Assembly (NCBI GenBank): GCA_021851335.1
Contig: JAJZEA010000029.1
Coordinates: forward strand, 1 to 38,094
DNA length: 38,094 nucleotides
Direction: 5' to 3'
From: Acidobacteriota bacterium
Lineage (GTDB): Bacteria; Acidobacteriota; Terriglobia; Terriglobales; Acidobacteriaceae
Position 1 is the stretch's first letter, and every line of letters starts with the position of its first letter. The notes under the pieces were generated by a model, which was given only the letters and a program-made list of their open reading frames with translations, was not told the DNA's origin and ran no database searches. Below, piece after piece: positions 14,768 to 26,149 of the stretch. The position numbers and the translations under genes are program-made.

Positions 14768-16651
14768 TCATTCCACAGTTACTGACTTGGCCAGATTCCG
14801 TGGCTGATCGACGTCGCAGCCGCGTCGAACGGCGATGTGATAAGCGAGCAGTTGCAGCGGAACAATCTCCAGCAGCGGCAGCAACATCTCCGGTGCACGA
14901 GGAATTTCGATGACGCTTTCGACCAGGTCGGTGATTTCACTTTGTCCTTCGACGGCGATGGCGATCACGCGACCGGAGCGAGCTGTTACCTCCTGCAAAT
15001 TGGAGAGCGTCTTTTCGTAGCGCAACCGCGATCCGTCATCGTTGGCATCCTGGGTTGCGAGCACGACGACGGGCAGCGATTCATCGATCAGCGCATTCGG
15101 GCCGTGCTTCATCTCGCCTGCCGGATAGCCCTCGGCGTGAATGTAACTGATCTCTTTCAGCTTCAGCGCGCCTTCGAGCGCCATCGGGTAGTGAATTCCA
15201 CGACCGAGGTAGAGAAAATCGCGCGCCTGACCATAGGTTTTTGCGAGTTCTTCGCACTGGGCGGAGATTCGCGGAAGCATCTCTTCGATGCGAGCTGGAA
15301 TCCGTCCCAGTTCCTCGACGAGTTGCAGGCTTTCCGCTGTGCCGATGGTGCCGCGCGCCTGCGCCAGTCGCAGGGCAAAGAGCAGGAGCGCGGTGATCTG
15401 GGAGGTGAATGCTTTGGTGGATGCGACGCCGATCTCCGGACCGGCATGCGTGATGATCGTCCCCGTGGCCTCGCGTGTGACCATCGCTCCCACAACATTG
15501 CAGATGGCCACGGTTTTCATCCCGAGAGCGATCATCTCGCGTTGAGCGGCAAGGGTGTCGGCGGTCTCGCCGGACTGGGTAATGACTACGCCGAGCGCGC
15601 CCTGGTCGGCAAGCGGAGCGCGATAACGATACTCGCTGGCATAGTCCACATCCACGGGCACGCGCGCCAGCCGTTCGATCATATACTTGCCAGCGATGGC
15701 TGCGTGCCAGCTCGTTCCGCACGCTGCCATCTGGATCGAGGAAATCGCCCGCAGATCGTCGTCCGCCAGTCCGGCTTCGTCGAGAAATATCTGTCCTGTC
15801 TGGAGCGAAACCCGAGCCATCGTCGTCTCGCGTATCGCGCGCGGCTGCTCCCAGATTTCCTTGAGCATGAAGTGCTTGAAACCGCCTTTTTCTGCCTGAA
15901 TCGGATCCCAGGTGACGTGCTGGAGCTTGCGCTGGACCGGGTGGCCGGCAAAGTCAGTGAGCGTGACGCCGGAGCGCGTGAGCACGGCCATGTCGCCGTC
16001 GTTGAGGAAGTAAATCTCGCGCGTGTGGTGGAGGATTCCAGGCACGTCGGAGGCAATGAAGGCTTCGCCTGCGCCGACGCCGATGACGACGGGCGGCCCC
16101 ATACGCGCTGCCACGATCTTATCCGGCTCCTGGCTGGAGAGAACGCCCAGAGCAAAAGCTCCGCTCAGTCGCTTGACGGCGCGGCGGACTGCCTCTTCGA
16201 GCAGGATTGGATGGCCGGATTCAGCGGAGGATTTCTGAACCTCTTCGATCAGGTGAGCAATAATTTCGGTGTCGGTTTCCGTCACAAAGATGTGACCTTG
16301 TGCGGTGAGTTCGCGCTTCAGCTCCAGATAGTTTTCGACGATGCCGTTGTGGACTACGACCAGGCGGCCAGTGCAGTCGCGATGAGGATGCGCGTTTTCT
16401 TCCGTCGGTCGTCCGTGCGTTGCCCAGCGTGTATGTCCGATGCCGTAGCTGCCCACGAGCGGATGGGAGCGCAGCGCTTCTTCCATATTGCGCAGCTTGC
16501 CCGGCGCGCGCAGAATCGACAGTTTCTCTGCACCGGCAGCGCCGACGGCAATACCCGCCGAGTCATAGCCGCGATACTCCAGACGCCGCAGCCCTTCCAC
16601 AATGATGGGAACGACAGCTTTCGGTCCCACGTATCCAACAATTCCGCACAT
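14768..16651 (-). CDS. glmS: Glutamine--fructose-6-phosphate aminotransferase
   Basis: A 627-residue GlmS, which makes glucosamine-6-phosphate from fructose-6-phosphate and glutamine, the first step toward UDP-GlcNAc for peptidoglycan. The start [14 protein letters not shown] supplies the catalytic N-terminal cysteine after Met removal. The class II amidotransferase domain includes [16 protein letters not shown] and [18 protein letters not shown]; two SIS sugar-isomerase domains follow ([49 protein letters not shown]). It ends [13 protein letters not shown], the typical GlmS terminus, so it is complete. No glmS ribozyme-like element could be identified in the short gap upstream. Confidence 0.98.
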   Translation of the reverse strand: MCGIVGYVGPKAVVPIIVEGLRRLEYRGYDSAGIAVGAAGAEKLSILRAPGKLRNMEEALRSHPLVGSYGIGHTRWATHGRPTEENAHPHRDCTGRLVVVHNGIVENYLELKRELTAQGHIFVTETDTEIIAHLIEEVQKSSAESGHPILLEEAVRRAVKRLSGAFALGVLSSQEPDKIVAARMGPPVVIGVGAGEAFIASDVPGILHHTREIYFLNDGDMAVLTRSGVTLTDFAGHPVQRKLQHVTWDPIQAEKGGFKHFMLKEIWEQPRAIRETTMARVSLQTGQIFLDEAGLADDDLRAISSIQMAACGTSWHAAIAGKYMIERLARVPVDVDYASEYRYRAPLADQGALGVVITQSGETADTLAAQREMIALGMKTVAICNVVGAMVTREATGTIITHAGPEIGVASTKAFTSQITALLLFALRLAQARGTIGTAESLQLVEELGRIPARIEEMLPRISAQCEELAKTYGQARDFLYLGRGIHYPMALEGALKLKEISYIHAEGYPAGEMKHGPNALIDESLPVVVLATQDANDDGSRLRYEKTLSNLQEVTARSGRVIAIAVEGQSEITDLVESVIEIPRAPEMLLPLLEIVPLQLLAYHIAVRRGCDVDQPRNLAKSVTVE

Positions 16652-16738
16652 AGTGCGATTGTAGCTGGCGCGCCAGATGGGCGTGACTCAGGCAGTGGGG
16701 ATGGAGTGTCCGAGCAAGTGCAGGATTCGTTCGCTGGT

Positions 16739-16984
16739 CTACGCTTCGATGCGATAGGTGAACTCTTCAATGACGGTGTTCGTCAGCACCTCGCGTGCGA
16801 TGCGCTCCACTTCGGCGCGGGCCGCTTCTTCGGACAATCCCGGAGCCAGCGAAAGTGTAAAAAATTTGCCCTGGCGCACACCCTGAACACTGCTGGTGCC
16901 CATCTTGCGCAGAGCGTTCTGGATGGTCTGGCCCTGAGGGTCCAGCACCGACGTTTTCAGCGTGACATAGACATAAGCCTTCAT
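16739..16984 (-). CDS. purS: Phosphoribosylformylglycinamidine synthase subunit PurS
   Basis: An 81-residue PurS, the small subunit of the three-part FGAM synthase in purine synthesis, which helps channel ammonia from PurQ to PurL. The pattern AYVYVTLKTSVLDPQGQTI...ALRKMG, then VQGVRQGKFF and a closing ANTVIEEF-like segment (TNTVIEEFTYRI), is diagnostic. purQ and purL are not adjacent in this window. A TATAAT box lies at 16993-16998 on the minus strand, so the transcript would start only a few nucleotides before the ATG; no clear ribosome binding site is seen. It reads toward glmS with an 87-nt gap. Confidence 0.93.
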   Translation of the reverse strand: MKAYVYVTLKTSVLDPQGQTIQNALRKMGTSSVQGVRQGKFFTLSLAPGLSEEAARAEVERIAREVLTNTVIEEFTYRIEA

Positions 16985-17117
16985 TTCTCGTAATTATAGT
17001 AGTCCGGGGGTACGCTGCGGCGGCTCGCAGCCGGACCCTTGGTTTTTGTTTGACTTTCCCCGATTTGTTTTTTTCAACCCGGCACAACCACCTACCATTG
17101 AGGAGAACTTGCACATC

Positions 17118-17663
17118 ATGATTAACTACCTCGAACTGCCCGTCGGCGACAAAGCCCCGGAGGTCTTCCGTGTCGTCATCGAAATCCCCAAAGAGGGAAC
17201 CAACAAGTTCGAGTATGACAAGGAGCTGCACGTCTTCAAGCTCGATCGCAACCTGCACTCACCGGTCCACTATCCCGGCGATTACGGCTTTATTCCGTCC
17301 ACGCTCAGCGACGACGGCGATCCGCTTGATGTGCTCGTGCTGGTGCCCACGCCGAGCTTTCCTGGCTGCGTCCAGGAGGTGCGCCCCATCGGCCTGCTCG
17401 AGATGCTCGACCAGGGAATTCTGGATGAAAAGGTTGTTGCTGTCGGCAAGAACAATCCACGTTACGCCGATGTGTGGAACTACACCGATGTCTATCCACA
17501 CATTCTCAAAGAGATCACCCACTTCTTTGCCATTTACAAAGATCTGGAAGGCAAGCGCGTCGAGGTGAAGGGCTGGCATGATGCAGCTTACGCGCGCGAC
17601 CACGTGGTCCGCGCGATGAAGTGCTTCGATCAGGAAAAGGCGCGGAAACAGGCCAAGGCCTGA
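17118..17663 (+). CDS. ppa: Inorganic pyrophosphatase (family I)
   Basis: 181 residues from the ATG at 17118, preceded by AGGAG. It hydrolyses pyrophosphate and so drives biosynthetic reactions forward. The signature SDDGDPLDVLVL (residues 64-75) holds metal-binding aspartates Asp68 and Asp71; GDYGFIP and KDLEGKRVEVKGW are also typical. The length fits bacterial family I enzymes. It is divergent from purS and ends 20 nt before a strong terminator. Confidence 0.96.
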   Translation: MINYLELPVGDKAPEVFRVVIEIPKEGTNKFEYDKELHVFKLDRNLHSPVHYPGDYGFIPSTLSDDGDPLDVLVLVPTPSFPGCVQEVRPIGLLEMLDQGILDEKVVAVGKNNPRYADVWNYTDVYPHILKEITHFFAIYKDLEGKRVEVKGWHDAAYARDHVVRAMKCFDQEKARKQAKA

Positions 17664-17682
17664 ACGAATCGCCAGCGACGAA

Positions 17683-17714
17683 GCAAACAGCCCGGCGCGT
17701 GCCGGGCTGTTTGC
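17683..17714 (+). terminator. Intrinsic terminator of ppa
   Basis: A perfect 14-bp stem (17683-17696 with 17701-17714) carries a GCGT tetraloop; its arms are AT-rich at the base (GCAAACAG/CTGTTTGC) and GC-rich at the tip. It follows the ppa stop by 20 nt. The remaining bases to 17888 hold nothing I can support. Confidence 0.75.
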
Positions 17715-17888
17715 TTCTGGACCTCTGCCTGGCGGAGCATCTGCCTCTGTGTCGATGCTCCGGGATGATCCGCTTGCTCGACAAACTCAGAGCCTATCTA
17801 CCCAGCGGATACGACGCCAGACTGCATCTTTCTCAAGAAAAATGCACCCTCGCGGTGCTTTTGCGGCCACACATCTTCTTATTTTGCT

Positions 17889-19511
17889 CTATGGCAAGGG
17901 AACCGTGGTGAAGATGCGCTGCATCGAGCCATTGATGACGCTGTAAAGCGCGAAGTTCCGCTCGTGGTCGCCAATCCGTTCAAAGAGAAGCTCAGCCCGG
18001 TTGTTGCCCAGAGCATCGACCGCGTCGATCAGGCGCAGGCGCGGAGTTTCATCCAGATGGGCGGCGTCGGTGACGGTTTTTTGGAGGACGATGGGATTGC
18101 CGTAGAGATCTGGCTGCGCGATGAGGGTGACAAAGCGCTGCGGCGGTGCCGCGATGGGCTGACCATTCGCATCGAGTGAGGTCGAGTCAGCCGGCGGTGT
18201 GCTCGCGCTGAAGACCATCGTTGGCGCGGCACCGTATTCCAGCTCAAAGCTGCGGAACGACTCCTTGCCGAGCCGCGCAGGCGGGGTGAGCGGTGTGACG
18301 AGATGACCGGCAGAGGGGGCGCTTTTTGAGGTCTTTGTGGCCGGGGATGGAGCGGGAGCAGGTGTCAGCGCGGCGCGCGCAATCGCCTCCAGAGCGCGCC
18401 GCGCATTGGCCTGGTCAAAGGGACTGGGCCAGCTATAGTTCCACGGATGCGAGATCGACGCCGTGGGGTCGGAGACGGCGATCATCTGCTGCATCTGTGG
18501 CGGATTGCCTTTCAGTTCAAGCGATGCCGTGGCAAGGCTTTTCGGCTTGCCATAGGTGAGTCGAGGGCGGTTTGGGTCAGGCGAGTTCAATCCGGTTTCG
18601 CGCAGGGGTCCATCGCCGGTGGCGGGGGTGGTGGGCGCGGGCGGCAGATGGTGAAGCGTAGGCCGGTCGGGATCGACGGGGCCAGTTCCGCCCGGCCCTG
18701 AGCCGCCCGGCTGCGATGCAGCGGCTGGCTGCGTTGCCTGGCCTGAGGATCCCTCGCTGCTGCGGCGCAGCGTGGGCCGGTCTGGATCCACCGGCCCGGT
18801 TCCGCCGGGAGCTGTCTTGCCGGAAGCGCTGTTTCCTGTTGCAGCAGAGTGGTCGGCGTCCGAGCCTTTGGGATGCTTGCGCAGGAGCACGGGTTCGTCT
18901 TCGTTGAGTCCGGTCACGGTGAGTCCGCTGGAGTTGAACGCAGGCGGCGCGGGCTTCGGCAGCGGCTTCCAGACGCCGTAGCCAAGCCAGGAGTCCAGGT
19001 CGCCGAGCTGGCTGTGTCCGGCGGAGTGGAGATCGTAGAGGCCGATGGGCCTGCCGGCCAATTGCAGTTCGTATTCATTGCCGCTCTGGAGCGCGAGCGG
19101 CGCAGGCTGGCTGAGGTAGAGCGTGCCGTCGTGCAGGTGGTCGCCGTCAAAGATGGTGATGGGAATGAGACGACTGGCGGAGGGCTTGCCGGGTGGGCCA
19201 GTCCACTCCAGCACGGCGACGGCGCGGAGCGTGGAGCCTTTGGCGGGTTTTGACGTGTCGATGTGTCCGGGGTATTGCGCGCGGGCTATGGGTGAGGTGG
19301 CGAGCAGGGCAGCGGCGATGACAAGTGTGCGCGGGATGGAAACCAGGGCGGTCGGGATGGTGGGCAGGCGAAGGGCGGCGCGGGTATGCTGGAGTAGTCC
19401 GAAGGCAGCCGAACGAAGCCTCTGCGCAGCGCGTGATCCTGCTGCGCGCGGCAAGCCCGGGCGCAGCGAGGGATGCACAATGGAACTGCATGAGAAAGTC
19501 GCCAACTTCAC
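17889..19511 (-). CDS. Secreted proline-rich repeat protein, function unknown
   Basis: An ORF of up to 540 residues. A hydrophobic segment TLVIAAALLATSPIARAQ at about residues 62-79 looks like a signal peptide ending in ARA-Q, so the true start is probably well inside the ORF (a GTG near 19472 or later), which would also reduce the overlap with the divergent bcp. The middle holds imperfect repeats: GGTGPVDPDRPTL twice and SPDPNRPRLTYG once, in a Pro/Gly/Ser-rich linker. The C-terminal part (about 320-540) is more regular. I know no named family; it looks like a lineage-specific envelope protein. Start uncertain. Confidence 0.65.
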   Translation of the reverse strand: MKLATFSCSSIVHPSLRPGLPRAAGSRAAQRLRSAAFGLLQHTRAALRLPTIPTALVSIPRTLVIAAALLATSPIARAQYPGHIDTSKPAKGSTLRAVAVLEWTGPPGKPSASRLIPITIFDGDHLHDGTLYLSQPAPLALQSGNEYELQLAGRPIGLYDLHSAGHSQLGDLDSWLGYGVWKPLPKPAPPAFNSSGLTVTGLNEDEPVLLRKHPKGSDADHSAATGNSASGKTAPGGTGPVDPDRPTLRRSSEGSSGQATQPAAASQPGGSGPGGTGPVDPDRPTLHHLPPAPTTPATGDGPLRETGLNSPDPNRPRLTYGKPKSLATASLELKGNPPQMQQMIAVSDPTASISHPWNYSWPSPFDQANARRALEAIARAALTPAPAPSPATKTSKSAPSAGHLVTPLTPPARLGKESFRSFELEYGAAPTMVFSASTPPADSTSLDANGQPIAAPPQRFVTLIAQPDLYGNPIVLQKTVTDAAHLDETPRLRLIDAVDALGNNRAELLFERIGDHERNFALYSVINGSMQRIFTTVPLP

Positions 19512-19935
19512 GCTCCAGGACGATCAGGAACAGACGGTAAACCTGACCGACTTCGCCGGAAAACCGGTCATACTCTTCTTTTATCCCAAAGCGGACACCC
19601 CTGGCTGCACGATCGAGGCCTGCGGCTTCCGGGATACCTTCACCAAACTGCAAGCGGCCGGCGCGGTGGTGCTCGGCATCTCGCGCGATACGCCCAAGGC
19701 GCAGCGCAAGTTCCGCGAAAAGTACAACCTGCCGTATCCACTGCTTGCCGATGTAGACGAAAAAGTCTGCAATCAGTTTGGCGTGCTGAAGGAAAAGAAT
19801 ATGTACGGGAAGAAGGTCTGGGGCATCGAGCGGACCACGTTCGTCATCGGTCCCGATCAGACACTGGTGCAGGTGTTTCCCAAGGTGAAGCCGGAGGGTC
19901 ACGCCGAGGAAGTGCTGGCGGCGCTGAATGGCTGA
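19480..19935 (+). CDS. bcp: Peroxiredoxin, Bcp/PrxQ type
   Basis: A 151-residue thiol peroxidase. The motif FFYPKADTPGCTIEACGFRD contains the peroxidatic Cys43 and resolving Cys48, spaced five apart as in PrxQ/Bcp enzymes. IERTTFVIGPDQ and the C-terminal HAEEVLAALNG are also typical. It reduces hydrogen peroxide and organic hydroperoxides with thioredoxin. The start overlaps the longest version of the divergent secreted-protein ORF by 32 nt, which argues that the latter starts later. Confidence 0.95.
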   Translation: MELHEKVANFTLQDDQEQTVNLTDFAGKPVILFFYPKADTPGCTIEACGFRDTFTKLQAAGAVVLGISRDTPKAQRKFREKYNLPYPLLADVDEKVCNQFGVLKEKNMYGKKVWGIERTTFVIGPDQTLVQVFPKVKPEGHAEEVLAALNG

Positions 19936-19953
19936 CGGCGGAGAACTGATTTT

Positions 19954-20579
19954 CTACGGGGAAAACGCGTCGTAAAGGGCGTCCACCAGACGATGCACGG
20001 TGGTTTCCGGGTTTCTTTGCGCAGGAGCGACTGTCCTGTTCAGATCGTGGGTTTGAGATAGAGCCTCAGCTCGGCTTTTTGCTTGGTTGTGAAGGCTCAG
20101 AATGCGGTTTACGTTCTGGATTTTCTTGCCTGTGACGATCTTCAATTCCAAGCACATTGTCTGCACGGCTTTGCTTGCGATCCACGCCGTGCAGTCTTCG
20201 TGGTGCAGGAGCAACCATAGCTCAAAGCAGGGGTTGGAGAGCGCGACTTTAATTTTTACTGTTGTGCAAGATCAAGCGCTTCCTGGAGACCGGGTCTCGC
20301 AGATTGTGTGATCTTTGCTTCCACGTCAAAGACGCACCAGACTTCGTCGTAAGGATCGCCCCTTTTCTGCTCGTCACGCAGTTCGATGGCTTTCTCCACT
20401 ATTTCGATGGGAGAGGTTGGTCCCGGCGGCACTACCTGAATGTTTGCGGTGCTGATTCGTCGAGCGATTCGGATAGCATTGAAGTAATCGCATTCGGTGA
20501 CGGCGCCTTCCACAACAATCAGGAAGCGCTTTCGCTGCTCGCGTTGCGAAGGTTTTCTTTGGAAGGAACGGCGAGCCAT
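19954..20579 (-). pseudogene. rloB: rloB-like gene split by a -1 frameshift
   Basis: Two adjacent minus-strand frames together give one RloB protein of about 209 residues. The first (20579-20256) holds the TOPRIM-like motif FLIVVEGAVTECDYFNAI and DEVWCVFDVEA, then stops at TAA (20258-20256) after LDLAQQ. The next frame continues at once with KIKVALSNPCFELWLLLHHED and runs to 19954, where SNPCFELWLLLH is the conserved RloB segment. The shift is -1 at about 20256-20265. It starts 2 nt after the rloA stop, so the pair is an operon. It may be a true mutation, a sequencing error, or, less likely, programmed frameshifting. RloB is the presumed effector of AbiL/RloAB-type defence. Confidence 0.75.
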
Positions 20580-20581
20580 TG

Positions 20582-21967
20582 CTATGCCTCGCGATCCTTT
20601 GCCGCTATGCTCACGTGTAACTCAGGCTGAACCGCGGCGGCAATTGCTTCTTCATCGATGAACGGAACGCCACCGAAGCGACCATGCAGATAGGCAGCAG
20701 TGCGGTTTTGCCCTTTGCGTGGTTTGTATTCGGCAAGCGAACGAAACTCCGATACGCCCTCTGCCGTTTTCTCTGCAAGCCAAATCTGATCACGGCGAAG
20801 AAAATCAAGATCGAGAAGGATTGGACTGTGCGTTGCGAAGATGAGTTGAGCGCCGCGCGGGTTTAGCTCTGGATTGTTGAACATCCTCACAATGAATCGC
20901 GCCCAGATTGGATGAAGTGAAGATTCCAGCTCGTCAATCAACAGAATAGAACTCGTTTCAAGCTCGCAGAGGATCGGACCCAGCATATTGAAAAATGCAA
21001 GCGTACCAGCGGACTCAGCGCCAAATGGCAGTGGATATGCCTTCCCATTCACTCCGATGTGCAGCATGGTTACTTGCTTTCGCGTCTTTGGATGGAGTGG
21101 AATATCGTCAGGGATCGGTTTCCCCATGGATTGCAACGCTTCCCGCATTGCACGCTCGAGTTCAAGGGTCTCGGGAGGAAAAGTTTCATCGCTGACTTGA
21201 ATGTTCGCAATTCCCGTGTCCAGCGCCTTCAGTATCGTTGTGATCTGATTCAGCCGTGCCGCGCTGGAGCATTGTTCCGCAGTGAAGGAGATTTCAGTGT
21301 TGGAATTGGGCTTCATGCGATTCAACCTGTCGAATATCCATTCGAAAATCGGAGTCATCTGCTCGTGCCCGAACTGCGCTGCTGCCGAGAGGAAGAGACT
21401 GTTTGGCCTTGTCTGCTCTCGGATGCGCTCAAGTTGCGAGGCGTTCTGCAGATTGCGCCCCGGAAACCGAATTTCAGGTGTTCGCTCGCCATCTTCTCGG
21501 AGAAAAAGCTTCTTGTCTTTGCCAGTCTTGTCCACCAGCCATTCTTTCAGGAAGCGCTCCTGGTTGTACTCGAATCCATAGTTGTAGACGCAGCCGTTGA
21601 GGACGAAATCAATCTCCAGCAGAGTGCTCCCGTTTCTGGATTCATCGTCCAGCAGGAATGGCATCCATCCTGGAATCTTTCCCGTTGGCTCCCATTTTCG
21701 CCAAGAATCGGCGACCATGCGTGAGAGGGATTGCATTGCTAACAGGAGGTTGCTCTTGCCGGAGGCGTTGGCACCAAAGATCGCTGCCGAACGAAGCGCT
21801 TTGACGCCCTCGATAGGCGTGTCGAGCAGCGTCTCATCATGCTCCGGTGCGCGCGTTTTGGTGGCGATCAGAGACAGTTCCTGTTCCTCGCGGATGGAAT
21901 AATAATTTCTGCACTTGAATCGCAAAAGCATGCGTGAATAATACAGCAAAGTGGCTACTTGCGACAT
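20582..21967 (-). CDS. rloA: RloA-like AAA ATPase of an RloAB/AbiL defence pair
   Basis: A 461-residue AAA-type ATPase of the AAA_21/ABC-like class. Walker A is IFGANASGKSNLL (about residues 63-75), the signature region follows, and Walker B with the downstream histidine motif is ILLIDELESSLHP and LIFATHSPILLD. Starting at the internal ATG (21931, MLLRFKCRNYYSIREEQEL) would match the usual N-terminus better. In AbiL and PARIS-like systems such an ATPase senses phage and controls a TOPRIM-type partner. The partner here (rloB) is frameshifted, so the pair may be inactive. It sits between bcp and ligA, both housekeeping genes. Confidence 0.82.
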   Translation of the reverse strand: MSQVATLLYYSRMLLRFKCRNYYSIREEQELSLIATKTRAPEHDETLLDTPIEGVKALRSAAIFGANASGKSNLLLAMQSLSRMVADSWRKWEPTGKIPGWMPFLLDDESRNGSTLLEIDFVLNGCVYNYGFEYNQERFLKEWLVDKTGKDKKLFLREDGERTPEIRFPGRNLQNASQLERIREQTRPNSLFLSAAAQFGHEQMTPIFEWIFDRLNRMKPNSNTEISFTAEQCSSAARLNQITTILKALDTGIANIQVSDETFPPETLELERAMREALQSMGKPIPDDIPLHPKTRKQVTMLHIGVNGKAYPLPFGAESAGTLAFFNMLGPILCELETSSILLIDELESSLHPIWARFIVRMFNNPELNPRGAQLIFATHSPILLDLDFLRRDQIWLAEKTAEGVSEFRSLAEYKPRKGQNRTAAYLHGRFGGVPFIDEEAIAAAVQPELHVSIAAKDREA

Positions 21968-22090
21968 TTATTGACATAAAATCGATAATGCTGCGCTGTT
22001 TTTGTCTTTCACACAAGCGATTATCTGCACGAGCATCGGAATTGGAATCAGTTCGGCCCTGCTGCATCAAGTGCAAGAGATAATGCGTAG

Positions 22091-24202
<2,112 letters not shown>

Positions 24203-24233
24203 CCGCCAGGCTTTCAGTAGACCGATTAAGCCT

Positions 24234-24854
24234 TTAGTAAAAGAGGTATTTGCGCCAGCGGTCGTCGCCGCGGCCCAGCATGCGCATGATCTGTCGGCTG
24301 GTGTGCAGGCTGAAGGGTCGCGGCTCGCGCAGCAACTGCATGTCGTCGATCTCGCTGAGCAGGCGATTGCCCTTGCGCCGGTTGCAGGCATGGCAGCAGG
24401 CGACAAGATTCTCCCAGGTGGAGTTGCCGCCGCGGGAGCGCGGTACGACGTGATCGAGGGTCAGTTCGTTGGGCGGCAGAATCACGGCGCAGTATTGGCA
24501 GGTATTGCGGTCGCGGAGCAGGATGTTTTTGCGCGATAGAGCGCGGGTCTGGTGCGGAATGCGGCGATACTCAAGCAGTCGGATCACCGAGGGCATGGCC
24601 ATGCGGTTACGCTGGGCGTGGAGCAGGATGCCGTGCTCCTCTTCCGTGCGCGCAATGCCTTTGAGCACGAGGACAAGTGCGCGTCGCGCGCCGCAGATAT
24701 TGATGGGTTCATAGGATGCGTTGAGGACAAGGACAGGCATCTGGAGCACCTGGCCGGATTGCGTCCAGCTCTGGCCCTCGGGAGGAACGACGCGAGCGGC
24801 TTTTGCGAGTGACTTCTGCTTGCGGGCGTGGATCATTGCTTTACCAAGCGACAT
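24234..24854 (-). CDS. HNH endonuclease family protein
   Basis: A 206-residue protein with GAGGAGA just before the ATG at 24854. The C-terminal half is a classical HNH domain: CQYC, then [13 protein letters not shown] and [16 protein letters not shown], giving the two zinc-binding CxxC pairs and the catalytic DH...N...N/H pattern. The N-terminal part ([21 protein letters not shown]) is characteristic of a widespread bacterial HNH family that is usually chromosomal and of unknown role. No methyltransferase or phage gene lies beside it, so it is not an obvious restriction enzyme. Confidence 0.88.
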   Translation of the reverse strand: MSLGKAMIHARKQKSLAKAARVVPPEGQSWTQSGQVLQMPVLVLNASYEPINICGARRALVLVLKGIARTEEEHGILLHAQRNRMAMPSVIRLLEYRRIPHQTRALSRKNILLRDRNTCQYCAVILPPNELTLDHVVPRSRGGNSTWENLVACCHACNRRKGNRLLSEIDDMQLLREPRPFSLHTSRQIMRMLGRGDDRWRKYLFY

Positions 24855-24938
24855 CGGAATCTCCTCGTCAAAATGTGTGGTGGTAGCGGTTGCGGATAGT
24901 CTCCCGTTCTGTCAATCGATGGTGTGTGCGTTCTGGGT

Positions 24939-26069
24939 TTATGTGGGGTGTGGAGTGGGTGGATGAGCGTTGGCCGGAAGATCGTCCAGCCATTCGTAAT
25001 GAACGCAAATGTCCCCGTCCACAGCATCGGCCGGAATCCAGCGGCCGTTCTCCACGTTCAACTGAGCGCGCGCCAGAGCGGCGATGGAAACACTGGCGGC
25101 GCCTGCTTCCAGCAGTGCCTGAGCGCAGGCTCGCGCCGTGGCGCCGGTGGTCACGATGTCGTCAACCAATAGGATGTTGCGGCCCTTGATCTGCCGAGGC
25201 TGAGCAACGCGAAAAGCGCGGGCAAGGTTGGTGCGCCGCTGGTGCGGGGCCAGCAGAGCTTGTGGCGTGGTCTCGCGATGGCGGACCAGAGAAGCGGGCG
25301 AGAGTTGGAGCTGCCAACCCGGGTGGGTGCGACGCAGCGATTGGAGAGCAGAGGCAGCAAGCAGGCGCGCCTGGTTGAACCCCCGTTCGCGCTGGCGGCG
25401 CGGATGCAGCGGTACAGGAACGACAAGCATCGGCGGAGGAGTTTCAGAGGCCATCGAAGCGATGGCCACAGCCAGCATTCGGCCCAGCGGGCGGCTCATG
25501 GGCAGGATGCGGCTGTACTTGAGAGCGTGAATAGCCAGGCGCAGTTGGTCGCGGTAGTTGGCGAAGCTGACTACGCGCGTGAAAGGCGGCTGTGCGAAGC
25601 GGCAAACTCGACAAAGCGCATCCGGCGAAGAGGGCTGACTGAAAGCGGACAGTGATGCTCCGCAGCGAAAGCAGGGATCAAGACAGGGGGGCGTGGCTCG
25701 TATCGCGTTCCAGCAGTCCTCGCAAACCGGTGTTGCCGAAAAGTGTATGAGTGGTTGATTGCAGAAGAAGCAGAGATCCGGCGAGAGAACCGAGGCAAGC
25801 GATGACAGAAAGTGACGGCCAAGCGAGGGAAGGAAAGCAAGGCGATCGGACGCAGAAGCCTGACCAGCTTCCACGGGGAAGCGTTTTGGGATCGGTTCGG
25901 GTCGAGGCAGGCTACTGAATTCGCACCTCACAAACCAGTTTTGTGGCCGCAGGACACCTGCTGCGACTCTGGCAACAAGTATATGCAGAGTTTGCCAGAG
26001 AAATCTATGCTGAAGTGCGCGGAAGAACCCCGTTTTGCAGGATTTTCTTTCGGATGCGGAAAGATTCAC
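24939..26069 (-). CDS. ComF-like phosphoribosyltransferase family protein
   Basis: Up to 376 residues; the ComF part starts at about residue 85 and the N-terminal 70-80 residues look unlike the family, so the real start is probably an internal GTG. A zinc-ribbon of paired cysteines (CFFC, CEDC, CFRCG, CRVCRF) is followed by the type I phosphoribosyltransferase region with VPVPLHPRRQRERGFNQA and ILLVDDIVTTGAT (PRPP loop). ComF family proteins contribute to DNA uptake in competent bacteria. It is divergent from the OPT transporter. Confidence 0.85.
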   Translation of the reverse strand: MNLSASERKSCKTGFFRALQHRFLWQTLHILVARVAAGVLRPQNWFVRCEFSSLPRPEPIPKRFPVEAGQASASDRLAFLPSLGRHFLSSLASVLSPDLCFFCNQPLIHFSATPVCEDCWNAIRATPPCLDPCFRCGASLSAFSQPSSPDALCRVCRFAQPPFTRVVSFANYRDQLRLAIHALKYSRILPMSRPLGRMLAVAIASMASETPPPMLVVPVPLHPRRQRERGFNQARLLAASALQSLRRTHPGWQLQLSPASLVRHRETTPQALLAPHQRRTNLARAFRVAQPRQIKGRNILLVDDIVTTGATARACAQALLEAGAASVSIAALARAQLNVENGRWIPADAVDGDICVHYEWLDDLPANAHPPTPHPT

Positions 26070-26149
26070 GACCGTGCGGGCAATCCTCTATAGTCGCAGG
26101 TATCGGTAGAGTCGTGATTCGCAACGATTAAGCGCGGGGAGGGGTTTGC

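Noticed and set aside
14837..16993. 718-residue plus-strand ORF
   Set aside because: It is antisense to glmS and purS, whose protein motifs are unmistakable; a high-GC shadow frame.
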